From: Chloroflexota bacterium
GTDB lineage: Bacteria > Chloroflexota > Dehalococcoidia > Lucifugimonadales > JADFKI01
DNA length: 22,747 nt
Assembly: GCA_009838595.1 (NCBI GenBank)
Contig: VXRI01000382.1
Location: 1-22,747, forward strand
Reading direction: 5' to 3'
Shown here: positions 7,345 through 14,177 of the stretch, piece after piece
Position numbering within the stretch: the stretch's first letter is position 1
Layout of the letters: each line of letters begins with the position of its first letter
Position numbers and translations under genes: made by a program
The notes under the pieces: model-generated
Told to the model about the DNA's origin: nothing
Seen by the model: only the letters and a program-made list of their open reading frames with translations
Database searches by the model: none

Positions 7345-8269
7345 ATCCTTCCCTGTTTTCCTGTATCAACCGAGGGTGAATTTGTTCATCGCTATTAGTA
7401 TAACTCGTTGCGAGGTTCAGCGAGGTTTTCTCAAATTTGGCGATCAGCTGTTTAGCGCGTAGGCGCAACGGCTCAGTAAGCCGTTCTTTAGCATACTCGA
7501 TATATTTCTCTTCAGAGTCGTATCCAACAGTATTCCGCCCAAGAGCAAAGGCGACCTTTGTCGTTTGCCCAGAACCTACGAATGGGTCAAGCACAATGTC
7601 GCCTTTGTAGGAGTACAGGCTGACGACGCGGTATGGGATTTCTTCAGGGAATGGGCACGGGTGATCGATAGTTCTGGGAGGAACAGGAGCAATGTGCCAG
7701 ATGTTGTTTGCCACATCCTTCTTGAATAAGTCGTCAATCTCAAATTTGCTTGCTCCCTGGTATTCATTTGCTTGTTTGTATATCTTATGACCGGGTTTTC
7801 GGAACATTAGGATGTACTCAGTCATAATGTTGGGATAGTAATATCCAGGGTAAGGTTTCTGGATAAACGAACCAGCTCTTCTTACTCCTGCGGTAGTTTT
7901 ATGCCAAATGATGTCCTGGTGGAATTCCCAGCCCGCTGACACCAGTCTAGCCGTGATGTCAAAGGGAACGGGCACGTGCCTACCATCCATAAGTACAGTG
8001 CCGATTACTATGGCGCAAAACCCGCCAGGTTTAGTCACTCGAAACACTTCTGAGAATATCCGGGTCAACAAATGCAAGTATTCGTCGTAGCCTTCAAAAC
8101 CATTGTTATACTTGCGAGTGCGGTACCATTCGCTGCCATCCCCATTGGCATGAATATCGTAGTCAATGGCGTTCCAATAAGGTGGAGAGGTCACCGTCAG
8201 AGCGATGGCGTCATTCTCTATTTCTGTCATTCGCTCACTGCTACGGCAGTAAAATAAAGCGTCAGCCAT
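7319..8269 (-). CDS. Type II DNA methyltransferase, beta-class (N4-cytosine or N6-adenine)
   Basis: This 316-residue protein is an amino-methylating DNA methyltransferase with motifs in permuted (beta-class) order. Catalytic motif IV TSPPYW is at residues 27-32, and the SAM-binding motif I DPFVGSGQTTKVAFALGR is at 228-245, followed by TVGYDSEEKYIEYAKERL. SPPYW favours N4-cytosine methylation, but N6-adenine enzymes can share it. The central region (about 130-200, with RRAGSFIQKPYPGYYYPN) probably contributes to target recognition. The ATG at 8269 has an AGGAG site (8276-8280) 6 bases upstream. The gene is the first of two in a minus-strand operon with the putative endonuclease, whose DNA it should protect. 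The pair is visibly less GC-rich than its neighbours. Confidence 0.93.
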   Translation of the reverse strand: MADALFYCRSSERMTEIENDAIALTVTSPPYWNAIDYDIHANGDGSEWYRTRKYNNGFEGYDEYLHLLTRIFSEVFRVTKPGGFCAIVIGTVLMDGRHVPVPFDITARLVSAGWEFHQDIIWHKTTAGVRRAGSFIQKPYPGYYYPNIMTEYILMFRKPGHKIYKQANEYQGASKFEIDDLFKKDVANNIWHIAPVPPRTIDHPCPFPEEIPYRVVSLYSYKGDIVLDPFVGSGQTTKVAFALGRNTVGYDSEEKYIEYAKERLTEPLRLRAKQLIAKFEKTSLNLATSYTNSDEQIHPRLIQENREGYAIHIRTT

Positions 8270-8395
8270 TAGGTGCTCCTATATTCGGAATGCCAAGATA
8301 TTAGCACTTATGTACTTGGCATGCAAGCGAAAAGCAGTCTTCTTTTGAGACAGATTTGTCTGCGAAGTTTGGGGAAAGCAATTTCTGCGTCGCAG

Positions 8396-9229
8396 CTAGT
8401 CCACCAAAAAGCGCCGCAGCTCCGCTACCAAGAAGTCAGGGTTGTCCGACGCGACCGGATGTCCCGAGTCCGGCACTTCAATGAACTGCAGGGACGGCTG
8501 CAATTCGCGCATTCGCGCCACTATTTCGGGCGACAGGAAGTCGCTTTCGGCGCCTTTGAGTTCCAGAATGGGGCAGCGTATCTGCGCCCACTTCTCCCAC
8601 AGCAACGGCACTTCGTTCGCGCCAAAGCTGCCGTTAATCCAGAACAGGTCCGGGTCTTGCTTGGGGACATACTTTCCCGCGTAGTTGAGCCGCAAGCCGT
8701 GCTGCGCGGTGGTGCGATAGTACTCCGCGGATGGACGCGGGTTCCCCTGCATGCTGTGTTCCACATACTCGTCGATGCTGCGCCAACCGAGCGGACGGCG
8801 GTTCATGCCGCCAATCTGCTTCTGCGCGGACGCTACGCTCATCTCCGGACCGTAGTCTAAACAGACTAGATGCTTGAGGTGCGTCGGGTTGTCGCCGGCG
8901 TACGGGATGGCGTTGCGCGCTCCGAGCGATGCGCCAACATAGTCGCACGGCACGATGCCGACCGCCTCTGCAAATACGGCGAGATCTTCGGCGAACGCGG
9001 TTACGGCATATCCCTCGCGGGTGTGCGAAGAATCGCCGTGTCCGCGCTGGTCGATGGCGATGACGCGGAATTCGTTGCGCAGCTCGCGGGCGATGTGGTC
9101 CCAGTTGTGCGCGTTGCCGCCCTGCCCGTGCACCAGCAGCAGGTTACGCGGCGAATCGCCGCCCCAGTCGAGGTAGTGGATGGTCAGTCCATTGACATCG
9201 ATATAGTGATCGGTGGGCGTGGCGGTCAT
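8396..9229 (-). CDS. Alpha/beta-fold hydrolase
   Basis: This 277-residue serine hydrolase of the alpha/beta superfamily carries the oxyanion-hole motif LLLVHGQGGNAHNWD (30-44), DQRGHGDSSHTREGY (60-74), the nucleophile elbow GASLG with Ser101, a likely acid Asp230 in ESDFLSPE and catalytic His257 in DSGHPVA. The cap domain is at about 130-215. The substrate cannot be told; esterase, epoxide-hydrolase-like or C-C hydrolase are all possible. I chose the ATG at 9229 because a GGGAGA lies just upstream and the family fold begins at once. The same frame continues open upstream to 9481, but that part runs antisense to nothing conserved and overlaps rpsU in another frame, so it is rejected. It is downstream of rpsU beyond a terminator. 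Confidence 0.9.
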   Translation of the reverse strand: MTATPTDHYIDVNGLTIHYLDWGGDSPRNLLLVHGQGGNAHNWDHIARELRNEFRVIAIDQRGHGDSSHTREGYAVTAFAEDLAVFAEAVGIVPCDYVGASLGARNAIPYAGDNPTHLKHLVCLDYGPEMSVASAQKQIGGMNRRPLGWRSIDEYVEHSMQGNPRPSAEYYRTTAQHGLRLNYAGKYVPKQDPDLFWINGSFGANEVPLLWEKWAQIRCPILELKGAESDFLSPEIVARMRELQPSLQFIEVPDSGHPVASDNPDFLVAELRRFLVD

Positions 9230-9283
9230 GGCGCAGTCTCCCGTGCGGGTGTATGTGGATGAAAGTTTGAAAATGGGGAGGCA

Positions 9284-9325
9284 CAAAAGCAAACCGCCCT
9301 GTGCAAGGGGGAAACACAAGGCGGC
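9284..9325 (-). terminator. Rho-independent terminator downstream of rpsU
   Basis: On the minus strand, arm 9325-9315 (GCCGCCTTGTG) pairs with arm 9303-9293 (CACAGGGCGGT) through 11 pairs including G-U. The loop is about 11 bases, followed by the T-rich tail TTTGCTTTT (9292-9284). It lies just after the S21 stop codon. Confidence 0.7.
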
Positions 9326-9380
9326 TTTGCGAGTACATTCTCGGTATTGGCGTGCAGTAGTGTTAGTCGCGGAGGCGCGG

Positions 9381-9569
9381 CTATCGGACGCGGCGGCGGC
9401 GGATGCGGCGTAGGCTGCGCTGCTTATCGAGGCGCGCCTGCTCGCCCTTGGAGCGGAAGAAGCGCCGGTTGCGTAGCTCACGGAGAATGCCGGAGCGCTG
9501 CATAGTAGTCTGGAAGCGCCTAAGCAGCGCCTCGGGATCTTCGCCTTCGCGTAGGGTTACATAAGCCAA
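9381..9569 (-). CDS. rpsU: Small ribosomal subunit protein bS21
   Basis: The 62-residue basic protein matches bS21, a component of the 30S platform near the 3' end of 16S rRNA. The family pattern is clear: VTLREGEDPEALLRRFQ, then RSGILRELRNRRFFRSKGE, then an Arg-rich tail. The length is normal. The start is TTG at 9569, giving MAYVTLREGE; a GGAGG at 9578-9582 lies 8 bases upstream, and no in-frame ATG precedes the conserved region. It is probably monocistronic, with a sigma70-type promoter at 9661-9690 and a hairpin terminator at 9284-9325. The untranslated leader is roughly 85 bases. Confidence 0.95.
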   Translation of the reverse strand: MAYVTLREGEDPEALLRRFQTTMQRSGILRELRNRRFFRSKGEQARLDKQRSLRRIRRRRVR

Positions 9570-9660
9570 GTGTGTTTCCTCCGTGTGTCATTGCAGCGAG
9601 GGGATGGGCGGCGCATGCTGCGTAACGATGCGTAGCGCAACGGTGCACCCAATCGGACAA

Positions 9661-9690
9661 AGTATAACACAAAGGGCATGGGTTTGTCAG
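9661..9690 (-). promoter_or_regulatory. Sigma70-type promoter of rpsU
   Basis: On the minus strand CTGACA (9690-9685) is followed after 18 bases by TATACT (9666-9661), both one mismatch from consensus. It would start transcription near 9654, upstream of the S21 start at 9569. Confidence 0.65.
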
Positions 9691-9900
9691 GCGTGGTTGT
9701 GAGCAGAGCGCGCCCATCCTAGCCTTCCCCTTGGCAGCCCCTAATTAGGAAAGGGACTTACTCTGCCTATCCTGACAATCGATCTCTTTTCTCATATCGG
9801 AACGCTAAAGAGATTATCAGAGTCCGTGTGCTTGTATGGACGCAATGACATGGGCATGGGGAATAGCGTTTCCTTCTAGGTGTTCAAGCGTGTTCTGCCA

Positions 9901-9928
9901 CCGTTCGTGGTGAGCATGTCGAACCACG
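9901..9928 (+). repeat. REP-like hairpin, copy A
   Basis: CGTGG at about 9906-9910 pairs with CCACG at 9924-9928 across a TGAGCATGTCGAA loop. The copy starts CCGTTCGTGGTGAGC and aligns base for base with the copies in cbiG and at 9941-9996. Confidence 0.7.
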
Positions 9929-9940
9929 CGCCCCTGAGTT

Positions 9941-9996
9941 CTCGTCCTTCAACATGCCCTTCGACTGCGCTCAAGACAGGATCAGGACGAACGGGG
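9941..9996 (-). repeat. REP-like repeat, copy B (longer form)
   Basis: On the minus strand it reads CCCCGTTCGTCCTGATCCTG, then TTGAGCGCAGT, then CGAAGGGCATG. Its ends match the cbiG copy, with an 11-base extra loop segment. Arms CGTCCT and AGGACG at the two ends can also pair. Confidence 0.65.
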
Positions 9997-10102
9997 TTTT
10001 TAATTTAATCCACTTGAATGGAAACGCTATCGGCATGGGGACTTATCCCGCCTATTTTGTGCCGTACATTGATGTCAATTACTGCATTTTTATTCGTGAA
10101 AC

Positions 10103-10132
10103 TTGACACAATGTTGCGCTTCTCGCTACAAT
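10103..10132 (+). promoter_or_regulatory. Sigma70-type promoter of the DUF177-rpmF-fabD operon
   Basis: A perfect TTGACA (10103-10108) is followed after 18 bases by TACAAT (10127-10132). A second TATAAT lies at 10148-10153 without a good -35. Transcription would begin about 50 bases before the DUF177 start. Confidence 0.7.
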
Positions 10133-10186
10133 TCAGTTTTAATGACATATAATGTCGTAAGGCTGTGCGCTGTGGAGGTGAATTGG

Positions 10187-10723
10187 ATGTATTTCAATGT
10201 TTCGCAGTTGCTGAAGGACTCTAATGGCTCTTCCCGATTGTATGAAGTGAATGACTTCACGAACGTGCGGGAGGGTGCGCCGATGACGCCTATCTGCGGC
10301 ACGGTGTCGATGCTGCGCACGGATGCCGGTATTTGGATGAGCGCGCAGTTGTCAACATATTTCGACTGCGAGTGTAGCCGCTGCGCCGTCGAGATGGAAC
10401 AACTCGTGCGGATGAACATCGAGGAGGAGTATCTGCCCGAAGCGGATGTCAATACCGGCGCAATCCTGAACATTCCGGACGACATGGCGGACAACTTTTA
10501 CATCGACCGCACGCACACACTAGACATGAGCGAGGCTGTTCGACAATACTTCGGCTTTAGCATGCCGTTCAAGCCAGTTTGCCGAGAAGATTGCAAGGGG
10601 CTATGCTTGACTTGCGGTATTGACCTCAACGAAACTGAGTGTTCTTGCGATATGGTGATACGAGACCCGCGATGGGGACCGTTGCTGGCGTTCGCATCGC
10701 CGCAAGAGCCGAATTACAACTGA
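10187..10723 (+). CDS. DUF177 (YceD-family) protein
   Basis: The 178-residue protein belongs to the DUF177/YceD family, which is encoded next to rpmF in many bacteria and is linked to 23S rRNA accumulation. Family features are the LSTYFDCECSRCAVEMEQLV stretch (56-75), the acidic middle and the C-terminal cysteine cluster VCREDCKGLCLTCGIDLN (131-148) with further Cys152 and Cys154. The ATG at 10187 has GGAGGTG at 10174-10180, a well-placed site. Upstream in-frame ATG codons at 10142 and before would add a tail not seen in the family and lie at or ahead of the promoter -10. It is the first gene of an operon with rpmF, fabD, nusB and acpP. Confidence 0.88.
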   Translation: MYFNVSQLLKDSNGSSRLYEVNDFTNVREGAPMTPICGTVSMLRTDAGIWMSAQLSTYFDCECSRCAVEMEQLVRMNIEEEYLPEADVNTGAILNIPDDMADNFYIDRTHTLDMSEAVRQYFGFSMPFKPVCREDCKGLCLTCGIDLNETECSCDMVIRDPRWGPLLAFASPQEPNYN

Positions 10724-10831
10724 AGCCATGACCTCCCTGCCCTTCTCTGGGGACAGGACTTAATGGACCTGACCTTTAACACTTCTTCGATTCACAGACT
10801 TACATTATTAAAGAAAGCGTAGGTTACAAGA

Positions 10832-11032
10832 ATGCCACCACTGCCTAAGAAAAAACACTCGAAGGGACGGCAAGGCGGCCGCAAGGCGCACTTCGGAATG
10901 AAGCCAATGACGCTGGCGGTTTGCCCGCAGTGCCGCTCCGTTCGTCTGCCGCATAGGGCGTGCATTGTCTGCGGCAACTACAACGGACGCAGCGTAACAT
11001 CCGGCACTGCCACATCGGCGTCGTTCGAGTAA
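10832..11032 (+). CDS. rpmF: Large ribosomal subunit protein bL32
   Basis: The 66-residue protein is bL32 of the 50S subunit. It begins PPLPKKKHSKGRQGGRKAH and has four zinc-binding cysteines, Cys31/Cys34 (CPQC) and Cys44/Cys47 (CIVC), followed by GNYNGRSV, so this is the zinc-containing form. The Ser/Thr-rich tail TSGTATSASFE is slightly longer than usual. The ATG at 10832 lies 108 bases after DUF177 with no strong ribosome binding site. The DUF177-rpmF pairing is conserved across bacteria. Confidence 0.95.
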   Translation: MPPLPKKKHSKGRQGGRKAHFGMKPMTLAVCPQCRSVRLPHRACIVCGNYNGRSVTSGTATSASFE

Positions 11033-11104
11033 TTTCATACGCAATATTCCCGTTTATTCCCCCCGGTTTACCGGAGAATGCAACCGAAGACAGGAGATTT
11101 GCAC

Positions 11105-12061
11105 ATGACTCTTAGTTTTATGCCGCAGACGCAGGGTGCGAAGATGGGCTTTTTGTTCCCCGGACAGGGCGCGCAAGCCGTAGGTATGGGGAAGCAGCTT
11201 TACGAAGAATCGCCGGCGGCGCGCGAAGTGTTCGAGCAGGTTGACGACGCGCTGGGACGCTCACTTTCGAGCATTATGTTCAACGGTCCCGAAGATACCT
11301 TGCGACAAACCATCAACGCGCAGCCGGGCATCATGGCGGTGAGCCTCGCGTGCATGAAGACTATGCAGGAACGGCTCGGCGACGATATGCCGCAGCCCGC
11401 TATGACCGCAGGCCACAGCCTCGGAGAATACACCGCGCTGGCAGTATCCGGCGTGCTGGATGTTGGCGATACGGCGTTTCTGGTGCAGCGGCGCGGCGAA
11501 CTGATGCAAGTCGCATGCGACCAGAACCCCGGCACGATGGCGGCTATCATCGGGCTGGACGAGATGACGCTCGAGCAGATTGCCGTGGAGACAGGCACAT
11601 ATGTGTCCAACATCAATACGGCAGAGCAGATTGTCATCAGCGGCGACAAGCTTGGTGTCGCGCGGGCGTGCGACCTCTCTACGGCACGCGGAGCGAAGAA
11701 AGCCATCCCGCTGCGCGTAGGCGGCGCGTTCCACTCAGGGCTGATGGAACCGGCGCGCGCAGGGCTTATCGAAGCCATCAACAGCGTGCAGTTCAACGCC
11801 CCGCAGATTCCAATTGTCGGCAACTGCGACGCGCAGCCGCTGAACACGGCGGACGATGTAAAGCGCGAGCTCATCACGCAGATTTGCGGTTGCGTGCAGT
11901 GGAAGCGCACCGTGGACTATATGTTGGACTCCGGCGTCAACGATTTCATCGAAGTGGGGCCGGGCAAGGCGCTATCCGGCATGGTCAAGCGCATATCGCG
12001 GCGCTCGCAGATTACCGCAGTCGGCGATATGGAATCCATCCTGAATCTGAGCAGGAACTAG
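11105..12061 (+). CDS. fabD: Malonyl-CoA:acyl carrier protein transacylase FabD
   Basis: FabD loads malonyl groups onto acyl carrier protein for fatty acid elongation. The 318-residue protein shows FLFPGQGAQAVGMG (16-29), nucleophile Ser105 in GHSLGEYTA, the carboxylate-binding Arg131 in RRGELMQ and catalytic His211 in GGAFHSGLME, then VGPGKALSGMVKR near the end. I chose the ATG at 11105, which has AGGAG at 11092-11096 with 8-base spacing; an in-frame ATG at 11078 is possible but has its GGAG directly against it. It is followed after 4 bases by nusB and then acpP, its protein substrate. Confidence 0.95.
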   Translation: MTLSFMPQTQGAKMGFLFPGQGAQAVGMGKQLYEESPAAREVFEQVDDALGRSLSSIMFNGPEDTLRQTINAQPGIMAVSLACMKTMQERLGDDMPQPAMTAGHSLGEYTALAVSGVLDVGDTAFLVQRRGELMQVACDQNPGTMAAIIGLDEMTLEQIAVETGTYVSNINTAEQIVISGDKLGVARACDLSTARGAKKAIPLRVGGAFHSGLMEPARAGLIEAINSVQFNAPQIPIVGNCDAQPLNTADDVKRELITQICGCVQWKRTVDYMLDSGVNDFIEVGPGKALSGMVKRISRRSQITAVGDMESILNLSRN

Positions 12062-12065
12062 GTTC

Positions 12066-12536
12066 GTGGCAGAAGTAGTCTCGCTCCGTTCGGACGCGAA
12101 GGCAGACACGGCATCTAACGCACGGGGCATAACGGCGCGGCGCAGAACGCGGGCGCTGGTTATGCAGGCGCTGTACGAGGCCGACACAGTGGAACACAGC
12201 GCGGCAGATGTGCTCTCCGAGCGGCTGTCCGATGCGGCATTGTCGCGCCGGGACGCGGAGTTCGCGCGCGGGATGCTGGACGGCATCTTTTCAAGCGCGG
12301 CGGAAATAGATAACATGATATCCGAGTTCGCGCCGCACTGGCCTATCGTTCAGATGGCGGTGGTGGACAGAAACATCCTGCGAATGGCAATCTACGAGGT
12401 CATGCTGTCGCAGGACACGCCGCCGAGAGTCGCCGTCAACGAGGCGGTGGAACTGGCGAAGGCGTATGGAGGAGACAGCGCGCCGCGCTTCATCAACGGC
12501 GTGCTGGGCAGCGTGATGAGGGCGGCGCGCCGGTAA
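12066..12536 (+). CDS. nusB: Transcription antitermination factor NusB
   Basis: NusB binds boxA RNA with S10 (NusE) and supports rRNA transcription antitermination. The 156-residue protein has ARRRTRALVMQALYEAD (24-40), FARGMLDGIFSS, VVDRNILRMAIYEVM and VAVNEAVELAKAYGGDSAPRFINGVLGSV, all typical of NusB. The GTG start at 12066 lies 4 bases after fabD, so the two are probably translationally coupled. A 23-residue variable N-terminal extension precedes the conserved helix. Its place between fabD and acpP is uncommon. Confidence 0.93.
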   Translation: MAEVVSLRSDAKADTASNARGITARRRTRALVMQALYEADTVEHSAADVLSERLSDAALSRRDAEFARGMLDGIFSSAAEIDNMISEFAPHWPIVQMAVVDRNILRMAIYEVMLSQDTPPRVAVNEAVELAKAYGGDSAPRFINGVLGSVMRAARR

Positions 12537-12626
12537 CGCTGCGAACAGGCACATTGCAGACAAGCGCAAAATGCCTGACAAATTTGATACAGAAAATCTT
12601 CACTGAAAATCCCGGAGGTATCAGAA

Positions 12627-12887
12627 GTGGCAACCGTAATGGAACGGGTTCAGGCAATCGTCGCAGACAAGCTCAGCGTCGATGAGGCCGAGGTATTGCC
12701 GGAAGCGTCCTTCATGGAGGACTTGATGGCAGACTCGCTCGACTTAGTCGAGCTCATCATGGCTTTTGAAGAAGAGTTCAGCGATGAAGACACGACCATC
12801 GAAATCTCGGACGAAGACGCCGAGGGGATAACCACTGTGCAGGCGGCTATCGACTTCCTAGCGGCGAACGGCGTAAGCGACGACTAG
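12627..12887 (+). CDS. acpP: Acyl carrier protein
   Basis: The 86-residue acidic protein is an acyl carrier protein, which carries the growing fatty acyl chain on a phosphopantetheine arm attached to Ser37 in [18 protein letters not shown]. The usual LGADSLD reads LMADSLD, and a short acidic insertion (SDEDTTIE, about 52-59) lies after the EEEF segment where the family normally runs straight into the EIPDEDAE-type motif. GTG at 12627 is the start, with GGAGG at 12614-12618 and 8-base spacing. It is the last gene of the cluster; no fabF follows. Confidence 0.93.
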   Translation: MATVMERVQAIVADKLSVDEAEVLPEASFMEDLMADSLDLVELIMAFEEEFSDEDTTIEISDEDAEGITTVQAAIDFLAANGVSDD

Positions 12888-12923
12888 GCTTTCGCGAAAC
12901 AACCGAATACTGCTGACTTGTAT

Positions 12924-12973
12924 GGGCAGGATGTAAGGGATATGCTGTTGAAGCAGCGCCCTGTCATCCTGTC
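12924..12973. repeat. Inverted CAGGATG repeat after acpP
   Basis: GGGCAGGATG (12924-12933) faces CATCCTGTC (12965-12973), enclosing a smaller GCTG...CAGC hairpin. There is no T tract, so it is not a standard terminator. It resembles the CAGGAT tracts elsewhere in the window. Confidence 0.45.
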
Positions 12974-13121
12974 TATTCGCGTCTGTTCTACAATCGCCTT
13001 ATGTCCCTTTCCCCTGGTTTAGGATGGAGGGCAAGCAGAACAACTACTACGAAAGGACAACCTGACAATCACAAGTAAACCGCGCAGACGATAAACGACA
13101 TGCGACGCAAGGAGGGTAACT

Positions 13122-14150
13122 ATGCGAGCAGCCGTCTATAAGGGAGAGCGCCGTCTTGAAGTGGAGGAGATTGCCACGCCGGTTGCAGGACCGGGGGAGG
13201 TGGTGATTCGCGTGCGGTATTGCGCCGTGTGCGGCACGGATGTGCATGCGTTCATGTACGATGTCGCGCCGCCGGGCACGGTGATGGGGCACGAATACTG
13301 CGGCACGGTTACGGAAGTCGGCGTGGGCGTTACGCGCTGGCAGGTCGGCGATCGCGTAGTGGGCGGCGGCGGGAATCCTCCGCCGGGCTATGTGCGCACA
13401 GGCGCGCGCTTCGACCCGCGCTATAACTACCGCACAATGGGCTTCCCCGAAGGCGCGAAGACTCGCGCCTACGCCGAGTACGTGCTGCTGGAAGACTGGG
13501 AGCCGGTGCCAATACCAGACGGCGTGTCGGACGAAGAAGCGGCGCTCGCCGAGCCGTGCGCCGTTACGGTGCATGCGGTGCGCCTGTCTCAGCTGAAGCT
13601 CGGCGACAGTGTGCTGGTGATGGGCGCTGGACCCATCGGCTTATTCTGCTTACAGACCGCGCGGGCGGCAGGCGCGACGTCGGTGTACGTCTCCGAGCCG
13701 GCTCCGGCGCGCGCGGAGGCTGCTCGCAGGCTTGGCGCGGACGCGGTCATTAACCCGTTCACCGAGAATGTGGAAGAGCGGCTCGTAGAACTGACGGACG
13801 GCAAGGGCCCGGACATCGTGTTCGAGTGCGCGGCGGTGCCGAACCCGTCCACGCTCGACAGTGCGCTGAACATCGTGGCGCGCGGCGGGCAGGTGGTGCT
13901 GGTGGCTATCGCGTGGGAGCCAACGCCGCTGATAACGCCCGACTGGATGGCGCGCGAGGTGAAGTTGCAAGCGTCGTTCGGCACCGCGCCGGAAGACTGG
14001 CGCATCTCGCTAGAGCTCATGCGCGCGGGCTTGGTAAATGTTGCTCCCATGTTGGGCGACACGAATTTCCTGCCGCTCGACGACATTCAGGGCGCGTTCG
14101 AGTCGCTGATGAAGCCGTCAAATCAGGTGCAGATGGTCGTCAGGCTGTAG
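13122..14150 (+). CDS. Zinc-type medium-chain alcohol/polyol dehydrogenase
   Basis: The 342-residue protein is a medium-chain dehydrogenase/reductase related to threonine and sorbitol dehydrogenases, and should oxidise a secondary alcohol with NAD(P). Catalytic zinc ligands are Cys37 in CAVCGTD and His57-Glu58 in GHEYCGTV, with Glu144 in LAEPCAV as a further candidate. The Rossmann motif GAGPIG is at 168-173, and Glu192 at the end of the second strand favours NAD. The four-cysteine structural zinc lobe of classic family members is absent; residues 84-106 (NPPPGYVRTGARFDPRYN) replace it. The ATG at 13122 has a strong AGGAGG at 13110-13115. It stands alone, convergent with the ligase-like gene. 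The substrate is unknown. Confidence 0.88.
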   Translation: MRAAVYKGERRLEVEEIATPVAGPGEVVIRVRYCAVCGTDVHAFMYDVAPPGTVMGHEYCGTVTEVGVGVTRWQVGDRVVGGGGNPPPGYVRTGARFDPRYNYRTMGFPEGAKTRAYAEYVLLEDWEPVPIPDGVSDEEAALAEPCAVTVHAVRLSQLKLGDSVLVMGAGPIGLFCLQTARAAGATSVYVSEPAPARAEAARRLGADAVINPFTENVEERLVELTDGKGPDIVFECAAVPNPSTLDSALNIVARGGQVVLVAIAWEPTPLITPDWMAREVKLQASFGTAPEDWRISLELMRAGLVNVAPMLGDTNFLPLDDIQGAFESLMKPSNQVQMVVRL

Positions 14151-14177
14151 GGCATATACCCTTTACTAACAGGATAA

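Larger units (their letters stand above)
9853..10041. mobile_element. MITE-like element with terminal inverted repeats
   Basis: ATAGCGTTTCC (9863-9873) is exactly inverted as GGAAACGCTAT (10020-10030). The pair is flanked by a 10-bp direct repeat GGCATGGGGA at 9853-9862 and 10032-10041, as expected for a target-site duplication (one extra base intervenes at 10031). The 168-bp interior has no gene but carries two REP-like repeats, so it is a non-autonomous element or a repeat nest. Confidence 0.55.
9570..10186. other. 617-bp intergenic region rich in repeats
   Basis: No coding frame here looks real. From left to right it holds the rpsU leader and promoter (9570-9690), a CCTTCCCC...TTAGGAAAGGGA imperfect inverted repeat (about 9723-9755), an 18-bp direct repeat (9753-9770 and 10038-10055, 15 of 18 matching), a MITE-like element (9853-10041) that contains two REP-like hairpins, and the promoter of the DUF177 operon (10103-10132). 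Confidence 0.7.

Noticed and set aside
8273..8860. Plus-strand frame opposite the hydrolase
   Set aside because: Antisense shadow with no recognisable motif.
9230..9481. N-terminal extension of the alpha/beta hydrolase
   Set aside because: The frame is open, but it crosses the rpsU terminator and part of rpsU in another frame, and the start at 9229 has its own ribosome binding site and fits the family.
9570..10186. A small RNA or tRNA gene in the large intergenic region
   Set aside because: No tRNA arms or T-loop consensus were seen, and the structure present is explained by repeats.
12888..13121. Rho-independent terminator after acpP
   Set aside because: An inverted repeat exists (12924-12973), but it has weak arms and no T tract.
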